This document shows, one piece after another, positions 10,320 to 20,612 of a DNA stretch of 64,000 nt. How positions within the stretch are numbered: position 1 is the first letter of the stretch; each line of letters starts with the position of its first letter. This DNA is from Prosthecochloris marina (GTDB lineage: Bacteria; Bacteroidota; Chlorobiia; Chlorobiales; Chlorobiaceae): positions 124,001 through 188,000 of the forward strand of contig NZ_PDNZ01000002.1 in assembly GCF_003182595.1 (NCBI RefSeq), in the 5' to 3' direction. The translations under genes and the position numbers were made by a program. The notes below the pieces were generated by a model that saw nothing but the letters and a program-made list of their open reading frames with translations, was not told where the DNA came from and did no database searches.

Positions 10320-13300
10320 ATGAAGCAAACACCTGCAAGCATACTGAAGAGTAAAATACTTGTGCTGGACGGGGCTATGGGCACCATGATCCAGCGATAC
10401 AAACTCGAGGAAAAAGATTTTCGAGCTGAACGGTTTGCCACCCATTCCCATCCTCTCAAAGGGAATAACGATATTCTTGTTCTCACACAGCCCGATATCA
10501 TCCATGCCATTCATTGTGAGTTTCTCGAAGCAGGATCTGACATAATCGAAACCAACACATTCAATGCAAATCCGGTTTCTCAAGCCGATTACGGTACTGA
10601 AAATCTTACAAGAGAACTGAACCTGGCAGCCGCACATCTGGCACGCAAGGCCGCAGATGCCTATACGGAAAAAGACCCCACGAAACCCCGTTTCGTGGCA
10701 GGGTCCGTTGGGCCGACAAACAAAACGCTCTCTCTTTCTCCGGACGTCAACAACCCCGGTTACCGGGCTGTATCATTCGAGGACGTCGTCGATAACTACC
10801 GCCAACAGATTGAAGGCCTCATCGAAGGAGGTGTAGACCTTCTGCTTGTCGAAACGGTCTTCGATACCCTCAACTGCAAAGCTGCCATTTACGCTATCGA
10901 ACAACTCTCACGGGAAAAAGGGACCCAGCTCCCTGTCATGATTTCAGGAACCATTGTCGATGCAAGCGGACGAACTCTTTCCGGCCAGACGACTGAAGCG
11001 TTCTGGGTTTCCGTAGCACATACCCCCGGACTATTGAGTGTCGGGCTGAACTGTGCTATGGGAGCGAAACAGATGAGACCTTTTCTTGAAACGTTATCGA
11101 ACATAGCGGACAGCTTTGTCAGCGTCTACCCCAATGCCGGCCTGCCGAATGAATTCGGCGAATACGATGACAGCCCTGAATACATGGCTGCTCAAATCGC
11201 AGATTTTGCTGAATCGGGATTCGTCAACATCGTTGGCGGCTGCTGCGGAACAACCCCTGACCATATCAAAGCCATTGCCGAAACGGTTTCAACGATCGAG
11301 CCAAGGAAAAAACCTGCTCCCTCCAACGAGTTACGCCTGTCAGGCCTTGAACCGCTTTTTGTCAACCGGACAACGGGATTCATCAACGTCGGAGAGCGCA
11401 CCAATGTTACAGGATCGAGAAAATTCGCACGCCTTGTCCGCGAAGAGCAATACGACGATGCGCTTTCCATTGCCCGCCAACAGGTTGAAAACGGAGCCCA
11501 GGTCATCGACATCAACGTCGACGAAGGAATGCTCGATTCAGAAAAGGTAATGCATGACTTCATCAATTTGATTGCATCCGAACCTGAGATAGCCAAAGCT
11601 CCTTTGATGATCGACTCATCGAAATGGTCGGTGATCGAAAGCGGTCTTCGCTGTACCCAGGGCAAATGTATAGTCAACTCCATCAGTCTGAAAGAGGGTG
11701 AAGAACTTTTCAGGGAGCGTGCACAAAAAGTCTTGCACTACGGTGCCTCGGCTGTTGTCATGGCATTCGACGAAAAAGGCCAGGCCGATTCTCTCGAACG
11801 CCGCATCGAGATCTGTGAGCGGGCATACACGATCCTCACCGAAGAAATCGGATTTCCTCCCCAGGATATCATTTTCGATCCGAATGTACTCACCGTCGCC
11901 ACCGGCATCGAAGAACACAACAACTATGCCGTCGACTTTATCGAATCCGTCCGCTGGATAAAGCAGAACCTGCCACATGCGAAAGTATCGGGAGGTATCA
12001 GTAACGTCTCGTTCTCTTTCCGTGGAAACAACCCCGTACGCGAAGCGATGCATGCAGTGTTCCTGTTTCACGCCATTCAGGCGGGACTCGACATGGGCAT
12101 AGTCAATGCCGGCCAGCTCACTGTCTACGATGAAATCGACAAGGCGTTGCTTGAACGGGTCGAAGATGTACTCCTCAACCGTCGGGATGACGCGACCGAG
12201 CGGCTTGTCGAATTCGCTGAAACCGTCAAGAGCGGCGACGTAAAAAGCGAGACAAAACAAGCCGAATGGCGTAACGGAACGGTCGAAGAACGGCTGCAGC
12301 ACGCCCTCATAAAAGGCATTGTCGAATATATCGACGACGATACCGAAGAAGCACGACAAAAATACCAGAGTCCGCTCGACATCATCGAAGGGCCATTGAT
12401 GAATGGGATGAACGCGATCGGCGACCTTTTCGCCGAGGGAAAAATGTTTCTCCCGCAGGTCGTCAAAAGTGCTCGTGTGATGAAAAAATCCGTCGCATAC
12501 CTCATCCCGTTCATAGAAGAGGAAAAAGCGAAAGCCAAGGACGCCAAACCTGCAGCAAAAATTCTGCTTGCAACCGTAAAAGGGGATGTCCATGATATCG
12601 GCAAGAACATCGTTGCGGTAGTTCTTGCTTGCAACAACTTCGATGTTGTCGATATCGGGGTCATGATGCCCTGTGAAAAAATCCTCGATGCCGCTGAAAA
12701 AGAGCATGCAGATGTAATCGGTCTCAGCGGACTGATAACCCCCTCTCTTGACGAAATGGTCCACGTTGCAAAAGAGATGGAACGCAAGGGAATGAAAATT
12801 CCACTGTTGATAGGAGGAGCAACGACGTCGAGGGTCCACACTGCTGTAAAAATCGCACCGAACTATTCAGGCCAGGTTGTTCAGGTGCTCGACGCCTCCC
12901 GGAGCGTTCCGGCTGTGGCCAATCTGGTAACGCCCTCTCTTCATGACGGCTTTATAGCGAAACTGCGTAAAGAGCAGGAAGAGCTGCGCGAAGGCCACGC
13001 TGCAAGAAACGCCTCGAAAAATTTGTTGAGCCTCGAAAAGTCAAGGGAAAACAGGGCGAAACTGTCCTGGAACAGCGACACGGTCACAACACCGCGCCAT
13101 CCGGGAATAACGACATTTGATGATGTTTCCCTTGATGAACTTCGCAACTATATAGACTGGACGCCTTTTTTCGCAGTCTGGGAGCTGCACGGCAAATACC
13201 CGGCAATATTCGACCATGAAGGGTACGGAACGGAAGCCCGTAAGCTCTTCAACGACGCCAACAGTTTGCTCGACACAATCTGCGAGGAACACGCGTTAAC

Positions 13301-14012
13301 CGCGAAAGGCGTTGTGGGCATCTTCCCGGCAAACAGCAAAGGAGATGACATCGAGGTATACGCCGATGAAAGCAGAACATCGCTTCTGACAACCCTCCAT
13401 ACCCTGAGACAACAAACCGAGAAAAAAAACGAAACACCCAACCTCGCCCTTGCCGATTTCATAGCACCCGCCTCAAGCGGCATAAAAGACTATATCGGCT
13501 GTTTCACCGTTACTGCCGGTCACGGCCTGAAGCATTTGATGGAGCGCTTCGAAAAAGAACATGACGATTATCATCGCATCATGGCTCAGGCACTGGCTGA
13601 CAGGCTCGCAGAAGCATTCGCGGAAATGCTGCACGAAAAAGTCGGACAAAATGTGTGGGGGTATGCTTCGAACGAACATCCCGACGTTTCCCTGGGTATC
13701 CGGCCTGCACCGGGATATCCGGCCTGCCCTGACCACTCTGAAAAATTGTTGATATTCAATCTGCTCAACGCAGAAGCCAACACAGGAGTCACCCTTACCG
13801 AAAGCTGTGCGATGAACCCGGCGGCATCGGTATGCGGTACTTATTTCGCGCACCCGGAAGCAAGATATTTCGCGCTGGGATCAATCACAAAAGACCAAGT
13901 CGAAGATTACGCGGCGCGAAAAGGGATGAGCGGAAAGGAAGTTGAAAAATGGCTTACGTCACACCTTCATTACACATCACAGAGTAATGAGATAGAATCC
14001 CTTACCGCATAA
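10320..14012 (+). CDS. metH: cobalamin-dependent methionine synthase MetH
   Basis: Transfers a methyl group from 5-methyl-tetrahydrofolate to homocysteine via methylcobalamin. All four modules are present. The homocysteine/zinc barrel has [10 protein letters not shown] near the N-terminus, GLNCAMG and [12 protein letters not shown], supplying the three Zn cysteines. The pterin domain has [14 protein letters not shown]. The cobalamin domain has [10 protein letters not shown], whose His is the lower cobalt ligand. The SAM-dependent reactivation domain has [17 protein letters not shown] 10320 gives 1230 residues and a normal start; an earlier in-frame start at 10251 adds unrelated sequence. The roughly 240 bases upstream hold no B12 riboswitch. 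It lies next to metE. Confidence 0.97.
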   Translation: MKQTPASILKSKILVLDGAMGTMIQRYKLEEKDFRAERFATHSHPLKGNNDILVLTQPDIIHAIHCEFLEAGSDIIETNTFNANPVSQADYGTENLTRELNLAAAHLARKAADAYTEKDPTKPRFVAGSVGPTNKTLSLSPDVNNPGYRAVSFEDVVDNYRQQIEGLIEGGVDLLLVETVFDTLNCKAAIYAIEQLSREKGTQLPVMISGTIVDASGRTLSGQTTEAFWVSVAHTPGLLSVGLNCAMGAKQMRPFLETLSNIADSFVSVYPNAGLPNEFGEYDDSPEYMAAQIADFAESGFVNIVGGCCGTTPDHIKAIAETVSTIEPRKKPAPSNELRLSGLEPLFVNRTTGFINVGERTNVTGSRKFARLVREEQYDDALSIARQQVENGAQVIDINVDEGMLDSEKVMHDFINLIASEPEIAKAPLMIDSSKWSVIESGLRCTQGKCIVNSISLKEGEELFRERAQKVLHYGASAVVMAFDEKGQADSLERRIEICERAYTILTEEIGFPPQDIIFDPNVLTVATGIEEHNNYAVDFIESVRWIKQNLPHAKVSGGISNVSFSFRGNNPVREAMHAVFLFHAIQAGLDMGIVNAGQLTVYDEIDKALLERVEDVLLNRRDDATERLVEFAETVKSGDVKSETKQAEWRNGTVEERLQHALIKGIVEYIDDDTEEARQKYQSPLDIIEGPLMNGMNAIGDLFAEGKMFLPQVVKSARVMKKSVAYLIPFIEEEKAKAKDAKPAAKILLATVKGDVHDIGKNIVAVVLACNNFDVVDIGVMMPCEKILDAAEKEHADVIGLSGLITPSLDEMVHVAKEMERKGMKIPLLIGGATTSRVHTAVKIAPNYSGQVVQVLDASRSVPAVANLVTPSLHDGFIAKLRKEQEELREGHAARNASKNLLSLEKSRENRAKLSWNSDTVTTPRHPGITTFDDVSLDELRNYIDWTPFFAVWELHGKYPAIFDHEGYGTEARKLFNDANSLLDTICEEHALTAKGVVGIFPANSKGDDIEVYADESRTSLLTTLHTLRQQTEKKNETPNLALADFIAPASSGIKDYIGCFTVTAGHGLKHLMERFEKEHDDYHRIMAQALADRLAEAFAEMLHEKVGQNVWGYASNEHPDVSLGIRPAPGYPACPDHSEKLLIFNLLNAEANTGVTLTESCAMNPAASVCGTYFAHPEARYFALGSITKDQVEDYAARKGMSGKEVEKWLTSHLHYTSQSNEIESLTA

Positions 14013-14054
14013 AAACACGAGGCTGTCGCAAAAAAAGCCCAACCCCAAAGAAAA

Positions 14055-14162
14055 GTCATGCCGGACTTGATCCGGCATCCACGGTGAAAAACGGGATCAC
14101 TGTGGATCCCCGGGTAAAACCTGTGAAATAGTTGTTTCGTAACGGTCAGGCCCGGGGATGGC
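14055..14162 (+). repeat. double-hairpin intergenic repeat, copy 1
   Basis: First hairpin: ATGCCGGACTTGATCCGGCA, a near-perfect palindrome. Second hairpin: GGATCCCCGGG ... CCCGGGGAT, its arms separated by about 30 bases absent from copy 3. The ends form an imperfect inverted pair (GTCAT/ATGGC). It lies between the convergent ends of metH and metE and may help terminate transcription. Copies 2 and 3 are at 41051-41125 (inverted) and 63027-63102. Confidence 0.85.
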
Positions 14163-14222
14163 AACTTTCAAAAGCAGGAGATGCCCTCTTCATTCTCATA
14201 GCATCTCCTCAAGGTACTTCGG

Positions 14223-16505
14223 TCAACAAACATAGCTGTGTATATCCCTTAAAGCATGAGCCGCTGCAACCATGTTTCTGAGCGACGCCAACGTTTCAGG
14301 CCATGCTCTGGTTTTCAGTCCGCAATCAGGATTGACCCAAAGCCTTTCTTTGGGAATGAAAACCAGAGCCTTTTCCAGAAGCTTCATCATCTCTTCTTTC
14401 GAAGGAACCCTCGGGCTGTGGATGTCGTAAATCCCCGGGCCTATTTCATTCGGATATCTGAAATCCCTGAAAGCGTCGAGCAGTTCCATACGGCTCCTGC
14501 TCGACTCGATGCTGATGACATCGGCATCCATTGCAGCTATGGCTCCGATGATATGATTGAACTCGCTGTAACACATATGCGTGTGGATCTGGGTCGAATC
14601 GGAAACACCCGAAGAGGTCAACCGGAAAGCATCGACAGCCCATCGAAGATACGATGCCCTGTCCTTTTTCTTGAGTGGCATACCCTCACTCAGCGCGGCT
14701 TCATCGATCTGGATAACCCTTATTCCCGCATGTTCCAGATCCTGAACCTCGTCCCTCAGAGCAAGTGCGATCTGGCGGCAAACCTCCGAACGCTCAAGAT
14801 CATCGCGAACGAAACTCCAGCTTAGAATGGTTACCGGCCCTGTCAGCATACCTTTGACCGGTTTCGTAGTCAGAGACTGGGCAAAAGTGCTCCACTCAAC
14901 CGTCATCGGGCCGGAACGTGAAACATCACCGTAAATAATCGGCGGTTTGACGCACCTGCTTCCGTAGCTCTGCACCCAGCCGTTTTCGGTGAAGCAAAAC
15001 CCCTCCATCTGCTGACCGAAATATTCCACCATATCATTGCGCTCAACCTCCCCGTGAACAAGAACATCCAACCCCAAATCCTCTTGTCTTCCGATAATCT
15101 CATGGATCTCATCCTTGAGAAACTGCTCATACTCCCCGGCCCCCAGCGTACCTTTGCTGAAAAGCCTGCGCTGTCTGCGAACTTCCGCTGTCTGGGGAAA
15201 AGAACCGATCGTCGTAGTCGGAAACAAAGGAAGATTCAGCCATGCCTGTTTTTCACGGCGCTCCTGATACGTGCTGCTTCTGTGCAGCATCTGATCACTG
15301 ATGGATGCGCAATGCTCTCGAATCTCCTTGTTTTCAACCCATGCGCTGTTCCGCCGTGACTGAATGGCTTCGGTATTCTCAATGAGCGCTTCACTGCAGT
15401 CCCAACAATCCAGAATATCCCCCAAAACACTGATTTCATCGCACTTCTGAACGGCAAACGCCATCCAGTTTTTCAACTCGGGATTCAGAGAAGTCTCTTC
15501 TTCCAAATCAACCGGAGAGTGCAGAAGCGAGCAACTCGAAGCAATCATGAAGCGCTCTTCCCCCACATCCCCTCTGATCCTGACAAGAACATCCAGAGCC
15601 TGCTCGAAGTCCGTTTTCCATATGTTACGACCATCGACGATACCTGCGGAAAAAATCATCCCTGACGGCAAACTACCCAAAACCTGTTCAAGACATCCGC
15701 GGCCACGGACAAGATCGACATGAAGCCCGCCGCAACCTGAAGAAAGGGCAAGATCGAGATTATCGTCAAGAGTATCGAAATAGGTTGCAAGCAACAACGA
15801 AGCATTACCCGATGCAGCATTCAACCTCTTGTAAACCGGAACGAAAGCTTCGATGGCCTGTGGAACCATATCCGCACAAAGTACCGGCTCATCGAGTTGT
15901 ATCAAGGAACAGAATTCAGCAAGCTCTGAAAGAATACCGCAGTAAACAGCAACGACTTCTTCGAGTTTTTCCCAACGGTCATACCCTTCGGACGCCTTTG
16001 CAAGAGACAACCAGGTAACCGGTCCCACCAGAACCGGTTTGGGACGAAAGCCTGCCTTTATCGCTTCACGGGTATCCTCGACAATTCTGCGGGAAGAAAG
16101 AGAAGGTGAAAACGACGGGGAGATTTCAGGAACGATGTAATGGTAGTTTGTATTGAACCATTTTGTCATCTCCATCGCCGCAATATTCGCGGCGGCATCC
16201 CCTCGAGCCATCCTGAAATAGGTATCGATACCGACACCGGCGGCATCGAACTCACCAAACCTCTCGGGCACAGCACCAAGCATCGCCGTGACGTCAAGAA
16301 CATGGTCATAGAGAGAAAAATCACCTGTAGCGACATAGGACAAACCGGCACTTTCCTGAATCCCCCAATGGTGAAGCTTAAGCCTTCGACACGTCGCCTC
16401 CAGCACCTCTTGGGAAATCACCCCCTTCCAGTAAGCCTCGAGAGCTTTTTTCAGCTCCCGTCCGACGCCGATTCTCGGAAAACCTGCAATGTGTTTTTTG
16501 ATCAT
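14223..16505 (-). CDS. metE: cobalamin-independent methionine synthase MetE
   Basis: Zinc enzyme that methylates homocysteine directly from 5-methyl-tetrahydropteroyl-polyglutamate. The N-terminal barrel begins FPRIGVGRELKKALE. The C-terminal barrel begins FPTTTIGSFPQT and holds the zinc ligands in HTHMCYSEF (His and Cys) and DCGLKTR (Cys); the catalytic His lies in DIHSPRVPSKEE. The 760-residue length is standard. SD AAAAGGAG precedes the ATG. The leader contains a cobalamin riboswitch at 16655-16799, so expression should fall when B12 is plentiful, when neighbouring metH can take over. Confidence 0.97.
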   Translation of the reverse strand: MIKKHIAGFPRIGVGRELKKALEAYWKGVISQEVLEATCRRLKLHHWGIQESAGLSYVATGDFSLYDHVLDVTAMLGAVPERFGEFDAAGVGIDTYFRMARGDAAANIAAMEMTKWFNTNYHYIVPEISPSFSPSLSSRRIVEDTREAIKAGFRPKPVLVGPVTWLSLAKASEGYDRWEKLEEVVAVYCGILSELAEFCSLIQLDEPVLCADMVPQAIEAFVPVYKRLNAASGNASLLLATYFDTLDDNLDLALSSGCGGLHVDLVRGRGCLEQVLGSLPSGMIFSAGIVDGRNIWKTDFEQALDVLVRIRGDVGEERFMIASSCSLLHSPVDLEEETSLNPELKNWMAFAVQKCDEISVLGDILDCWDCSEALIENTEAIQSRRNSAWVENKEIREHCASISDQMLHRSSTYQERREKQAWLNLPLFPTTTIGSFPQTAEVRRQRRLFSKGTLGAGEYEQFLKDEIHEIIGRQEDLGLDVLVHGEVERNDMVEYFGQQMEGFCFTENGWVQSYGSRCVKPPIIYGDVSRSGPMTVEWSTFAQSLTTKPVKGMLTGPVTILSWSFVRDDLERSEVCRQIALALRDEVQDLEHAGIRVIQIDEAALSEGMPLKKKDRASYLRWAVDAFRLTSSGVSDSTQIHTHMCYSEFNHIIGAIAAMDADVISIESSRSRMELLDAFRDFRYPNEIGPGIYDIHSPRVPSKEEMMKLLEKALVFIPKERLWVNPDCGLKTRAWPETLASLRNMVAAAHALRDIHSYVC

Positions 16506-16654
16506 TGTTACTCCTTTTGACAGTGGTTAACTGAAAGAAGCAACGACACCTCGAAATGAAGACAATCTCAAAGTACGACCAGCTCTGGCGTTGAACGCCA
16601 CCGAACCTCGACTTTTCAGCATACCTGTCTAATCGCGAGACATTCGTGCTCCGT

Positions 16655-16799
16655 GCGATCAGGGCGTCTCCTGGCTTCTGACCCTTCAGTGCAGCAACCT
16701 TCCTGCCGTATGGGAGATACAGTGGTGTCTGCCGGTATTTTGTCAGTTACAGTGGCGCGTCCGCGACGGATTTTCACCGTCTTCCGTTTCCTGATACGC
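16655..16799 (-). promoter_or_regulatory. cobalamin riboswitch in the metE leader
   Basis: On the minus strand the conserved core reads in order GGTGAAAATCC (16778-16768), GCCACTGTAA (16756-16747), a second CCACTGTA, GGAAGG, and the B12 box GTCAGAAGCCAGGAGAC (16682-16666). The ends pair as P1 (ATCAGG near 16791-16799 with CCTGAT at 16663-16658). Downstream, GCGAT (16636-16632) can pair with ATCGC of the 3' P1 strand, a possible switch between alternative folds. The metE ATG lies about 150 bases downstream. Adenosyl- or methylcobalamin selectivity cannot be read by eye. Confidence 0.9.
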
Positions 16800-16891
16800 C
16801 TTATTGAACAGTATAAAGTAACCGGCAGGAGCGAAGAAAACAACAGATTGGATACAAATGTCCGAAAAAACATTTTTCCCTGTACACCCCG

Positions 16892-18586
16892 TTAAAATGT
16901 ACAGCTTTCAACTGTCTTGTAGGGATAAGGCTCTTTGAGAGCACTGAGAACCGCTTCATCACGGTCGTAAACATCATCCCTGAACAACACTTCGTCATTC
17001 TCCACCAAAGCGGTAAGGTACACCAGGAAAATCGGAATTCTCTGAGGAAGGTGAACTGTCCTGGTTTTACCGGCAGCGATAACGTCCTGGACATCGTCCT
17101 CACCCCATCCAAGTAGAATCTCTGCAAGTTCGAGAGGGTTCTGAAGGCGAATACACCCGTGGCTGAACGCTCGGGTGCTTTTATCGAAAAGATGCTTGCT
17201 CGGCGTATCATGGAGATAGACCAGATGCTTGTTCGGGAACATGAACTTGACACGACCGAGTGCGTTTCTTGTACCAGGCGGTTGACGCAGTCGATAAGGC
17301 AACGAACTGGCGCTGTATGACGCCCAGTTGATCGAAGCCGGATTCACCACACGACCGCTACGGTCGATAACCTGCAGACCGTTTCTTGCCAGATATCCTG
17401 TATTGTTCTTGATTGCCGGCAGAGCTTCTTTTCTCAGAATGCCCGGGGGAACATTCCATGACGGATTAAAAATGATGTACTGCATATCTGCCTTGAAAAC
17501 AGGGGTTTTCCAGTAAGGTTCCCCGACAATGACCCTGGATCCCCACCGGTAATTCCAGTTTTCAACATACTGAACCGTAAACCCTGCAATGTTGACCAGG
17601 AGAAACGTAGGTTCGAGCTTCTGAATAAACCAGCGATATCGGTCAAGATTGAGTCGGATCTGATCAATCCTTCGAGAAACAGGCACATTGAGAGCCCGCA
17701 ACGTCTTGGGGCCGACCGCCCCGTCAACATCGAGTCCAAGACGCGCCTGAAAACGTTTGACGGCATCCATCAGTTCATTGCTGTACAATAGGGCAGATGA
17801 TGCGTATGATGTATCGACCAGTGCAAATTCCTCGATTTCACCGGTTATTTCAAGCCGTCTTCTCAATGCAGGCATTCTATCATCATACTGGCCGGGCTCC
17901 TTGATGGTAGGGCCATCCGGAATGCTCATCCAACCGCCGCCGGCAGCAATGTAACGGTACCTGGCAAGCCCTTCTTTGAGACTTGTATACTTGGGATGAC
18001 TTGGACGAAACGTCGAGATAACTGCACTAAGGGAGTCACCGGCAAGAGCGTTCCCGAGACTGCCGACCAGGCCGTTTCCATTTTCACCTTTGGAGAGATT
18101 CCAGTTAGAATCGATCTTCTCGGGATCTACCTTGCCGTGAAGCAAATGATAAGACATTTTGAACATCGCATCGGTAAGCAACAACTCATACCGGGCCTTT
18201 AAAAAGGGTGAAGACGGGGCATCATCATAAAACTCCTGTATACCGTCAAGATGGTAGTCCTGAGGAGAAAGCCCGTCTGCCTCAACCGACTTGATCGCTT
18301 CGAGCAGTTCGGTAATCTGGGAACGCTTTACCCAGACAGGACTGAAATCGTTCGATCTGTAAAAATCCGCCAGTAATGCGTTGAATGCAACCTTCTCCCT
18401 CCCGATTTGCAGAGCGACGTCTTCCTCGAGTTGCTCGATGTGACAACGAATATTCTCCCTTACGTCGCTGCTACCGCCTGAAGTTGACTGAACACGTTTA
18501 GTCCCGGAAACATTGTTTTTTTGCGGAGAAGCCTCTGCTGAACTGCCGAGACTGAATACCAGAAGCAATACCAGTATAACGACCAT
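16892..18586 (-). CDS. murein L,D-transpeptidase, YcbB/LdtD type
   Basis: Periplasmic enzyme that makes 3-3 peptidoglycan cross-links. It has an N-terminal hydrophobic signal (residues 1-18), a long scaffold domain, a peptidoglycan-binding helix bundle with AVKRFQARLGLDVDGAVGPK (about 264-283), then the YkuD catalytic domain with HDTPSKHLFDKSTRAFSHGC followed by IRL; the catalytic Cys is near residue 478. The length of 564 fits the YcbB class. It precedes the metE riboswitch on the same strand and lies 172 bases after a second, unrelated-class transpeptidase. Confidence 0.92.
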   Translation of the reverse strand: MVVILVLLLVFSLGSSAEASPQKNNVSGTKRVQSTSGGSSDVRENIRCHIEQLEEDVALQIGREKVAFNALLADFYRSNDFSPVWVKRSQITELLEAIKSVEADGLSPQDYHLDGIQEFYDDAPSSPFLKARYELLLTDAMFKMSYHLLHGKVDPEKIDSNWNLSKGENGNGLVGSLGNALAGDSLSAVISTFRPSHPKYTSLKEGLARYRYIAAGGGWMSIPDGPTIKEPGQYDDRMPALRRRLEITGEIEEFALVDTSYASSALLYSNELMDAVKRFQARLGLDVDGAVGPKTLRALNVPVSRRIDQIRLNLDRYRWFIQKLEPTFLLVNIAGFTVQYVENWNYRWGSRVIVGEPYWKTPVFKADMQYIIFNPSWNVPPGILRKEALPAIKNNTGYLARNGLQVIDRSGRVVNPASINWASYSASSLPYRLRQPPGTRNALGRVKFMFPNKHLVYLHDTPSKHLFDKSTRAFSHGCIRLQNPLELAEILLGWGEDDVQDVIAAGKTRTVHLPQRIPIFLVYLTALVENDEVLFRDDVYDRDEAVLSALKEPYPYKTVESCTF

Positions 18587-18758
18587 AAGAAATAGGTTAT
18601 GACTTGAGAAAGTCTTACACCCTGTCTCGAAAAAAATCGATACAGCACTTTGTCGACAATGTTTTGAAGAGAACGCTCAATGGTACATCCAGAGTTCCTT
18701 CCCGGTACCTCCGAGAAAACTTTTCGGTGGTACCGGGGCAACGCATCCTCCGGAAACA

Positions 18759-19463
18759 TTATGCAGGATCGTGAAGGGCAATGTCAGGATTGAGCAGGTC
18801 GGAGCGGCCGACATAGTTTTGATTCCCTTTATAGATAAAAAGACAGGACCCGCCTTTTATAAGATCGATCACCTGCCTGTACTGCGAAAAAGGCAGTGCA
18901 GGACATCCCAGACTTCTTCCAAGGCGACCGTGCTGCCTGATAAAATCAGTGGAAACATAGTCCGCACCATGAATAACGATATTGCGCACCAGCGCATTAT
19001 CATTGATACCCTGCTCAAGCCCTCTGAGCCTCAATGAATAACCATGCTTCCCCTGATAGGTTCTGTCGGTCACAAAAAAGCCGAGACTGCTTTTAAACGA
19101 TCCCGGCACATTGGAAAACTTGACTGCCAGATTCTGACCGCTGTTTTTACCGTGCGCAACCAGCGAAGATGTCAAAAGACGGTTTCGGTCCATGTCGATA
19201 ACAAACAAGCGCTTTTTAACGGAAGGCTGATTATAATCGATGATAGTGAGCACTTTGTCGTTTTTCAACTGACCTTTACTTTTCAAGGTGTAATACCCGA
19301 CCATAGCCTTCTTGAGGACTTTATAGTCAATGTTGTTTCTTAGTTCAGGGATGCGATAGAGAGTCTGGATAGTGGAGGAAAGCTCCTTTTGCGAAGGAAC
19401 ACAGTGTGCATTGAGAGGTGAAAAAACAAAAAACATTACAAGGCAGATGAGTCTTATCGCCAT
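18759..19463 (-). CDS. murein L,D-transpeptidase catalytic-domain protein (YkuD_2 type)
   Basis: Secreted protein of 234 residues with an N-terminal signal (MAIRLICLVMFFVFSPLNA). The catalytic domain of the YkuD_2 family shows VIDMDRNRLLTSSLVAHGKN, IVIHGADYVS and the Cys motif LGRSLGCPALP. It should act on peptidoglycan stem peptides, or on coupling proteins to them, in the periplasm. I chose the ATG at 19463 because GGAG lies 8 bases upstream and the signal peptide then starts correctly; a longer frame starts at 19529. It lies upstream of the YcbB-type gene, same strand. Confidence 0.85.
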   Translation of the reverse strand: MAIRLICLVMFFVFSPLNAHCVPSQKELSSTIQTLYRIPELRNNIDYKVLKKAMVGYYTLKSKGQLKNDKVLTIIDYNQPSVKKRLFVIDMDRNRLLTSSLVAHGKNSGQNLAVKFSNVPGSFKSSLGFFVTDRTYQGKHGYSLRLRGLEQGINDNALVRNIVIHGADYVSTDFIRQHGRLGRSLGCPALPFSQYRQVIDLIKGGSCLFIYKGNQNYVGRSDLLNPDIALHDPA

Positions 19464-19780
19464 ATGATCTTCTCCTTTTCTTCGTTTCAGTAGATTAAGC
19501 ACATAGAAAAAAGCAAAAGCCGTCGCCATAGCTATCTATGCCACAGCGTAAAGTCTTTGTGCCTTTCTCGGTCATGGAACAAAAATATCCCTCATACCGA
19601 ATCAGTTATTCCGCACTGCGAAGCCCACTTATTAATTTGCACACAAAAGAGGTCGCGATATATTTCAGGTATGATACTGCACGTATAATGATATGCATGA
19701 AATGTTAACAAAGAAGATACTTTTTTTTCTTTATTTCAAGAAACATTTAGTCCAAGAGGAACTTCTTAGCACTTTCAAGT

Positions 19781-20497
19781 TTACTTTCCGACAAGTGACC
19801 ACCGGCAGTGCACCGAGACATTGACATCCTGTTCACTCGGAAAAATTTCAGTTGGAACCGTTGAAGACAAGGCTTTTTCTGCCCTACCTTGGGCCATTCC
19901 ATGCACAGGGTAGACAGGATTATATTCATGCTGCATATCAAGGAGCTTTCCCAGAGACAGACCAGATGCCATCGCCATAATCTGCGCATCTTTTTTTGCG
20001 TTTTCTACTGCCTTAACCAGAGCTTCGCGTCGCTTTTTCTCATATTCCGAACTGGTAAACCTTATAATCGGTATCTCGTTGGCCCCTGCCCGAACAGATG
20101 CATCAATCACACGGCCAACATCATCAAGATTCTTAACAATAACATGAAGCACATGCGTAGCAACATAGCCTTTAAAATTTCTCTTTCGGGTTGAATTATT
20201 CCATTCCCATTCTTGGCGAATTGAAAAAGATTTTGTTCCAGTATCGTTTATACTGACGCCTACAGCTCTCAATGCCTGTTGAACGGTCTTGTGCTTTTTT
20301 GCTGAAAGTGCTGCCGACTGTTCGGCCGTCCGGGCCCTATCGATCAACTGGATCCGAAGCTCTGCCATGTCTGGCTTGACCGAGACTGTCCCCTGAGCTG
20401 AAACTGTTACAGCAGAATCTGCAGCATAAAGAGGTAAAGCAAAAGCCGAAAACGTAAAAAAAAGGATTATTGAAGAAAAAAAAGACATCTTATTCAT
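19781..20497 (-). CDS. SIMPL (DUF541) domain periplasmic protein
   Basis: A 238-residue protein with a signal peptide (residues 1-25, ending near LPLYAADSA) and a SIMPL/DUF541 domain: VTVSAQGTVSVKPDMAELRI at the mature start, SIRQEWEW, GYVATHVLHVIVKNLDDVGR and REALVKAVENAKKDAQIMA. The family is periplasmic or secreted, related to E. coli YggE, and linked loosely to oxidative stress; the exact role is unknown. It stands alone, with about 320 AT-rich bases to the next gene on its strand. Confidence 0.88.
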   Translation of the reverse strand: MNKMSFFSSIILFFTFSAFALPLYAADSAVTVSAQGTVSVKPDMAELRIQLIDRARTAEQSAALSAKKHKTVQQALRAVGVSINDTGTKSFSIRQEWEWNNSTRKRNFKGYVATHVLHVIVKNLDDVGRVIDASVRAGANEIPIIRFTSSEYEKKRREALVKAVENAKKDAQIMAMASGLSLGKLLDMQHEYNPVYPVHGMAQGRAEKALSSTVPTEIFPSEQDVNVSVHCRWSLVGK

Positions 20498-20612
20498 GAT
20501 CTTTTCCGATTACACGTATTCATTGATATGTATGATAGACCTGACTAAAATAGATGCATTTTTGTAAATTACCTCCCTTATAATTTCAGGAATAATCAAA
20601 TCTGTCGTCATC

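Noticed and set aside
11616..12839. 407-codon minus-strand frame inside metH
   Set aside because: It is the reverse-complement shadow of strongly conserved metH coding sequence.
18460..18759. 99-codon minus frame between the two transpeptidase genes
   Set aside because: It overlaps the start of the YcbB-type gene in another frame and has no domain or ribosome-binding site.
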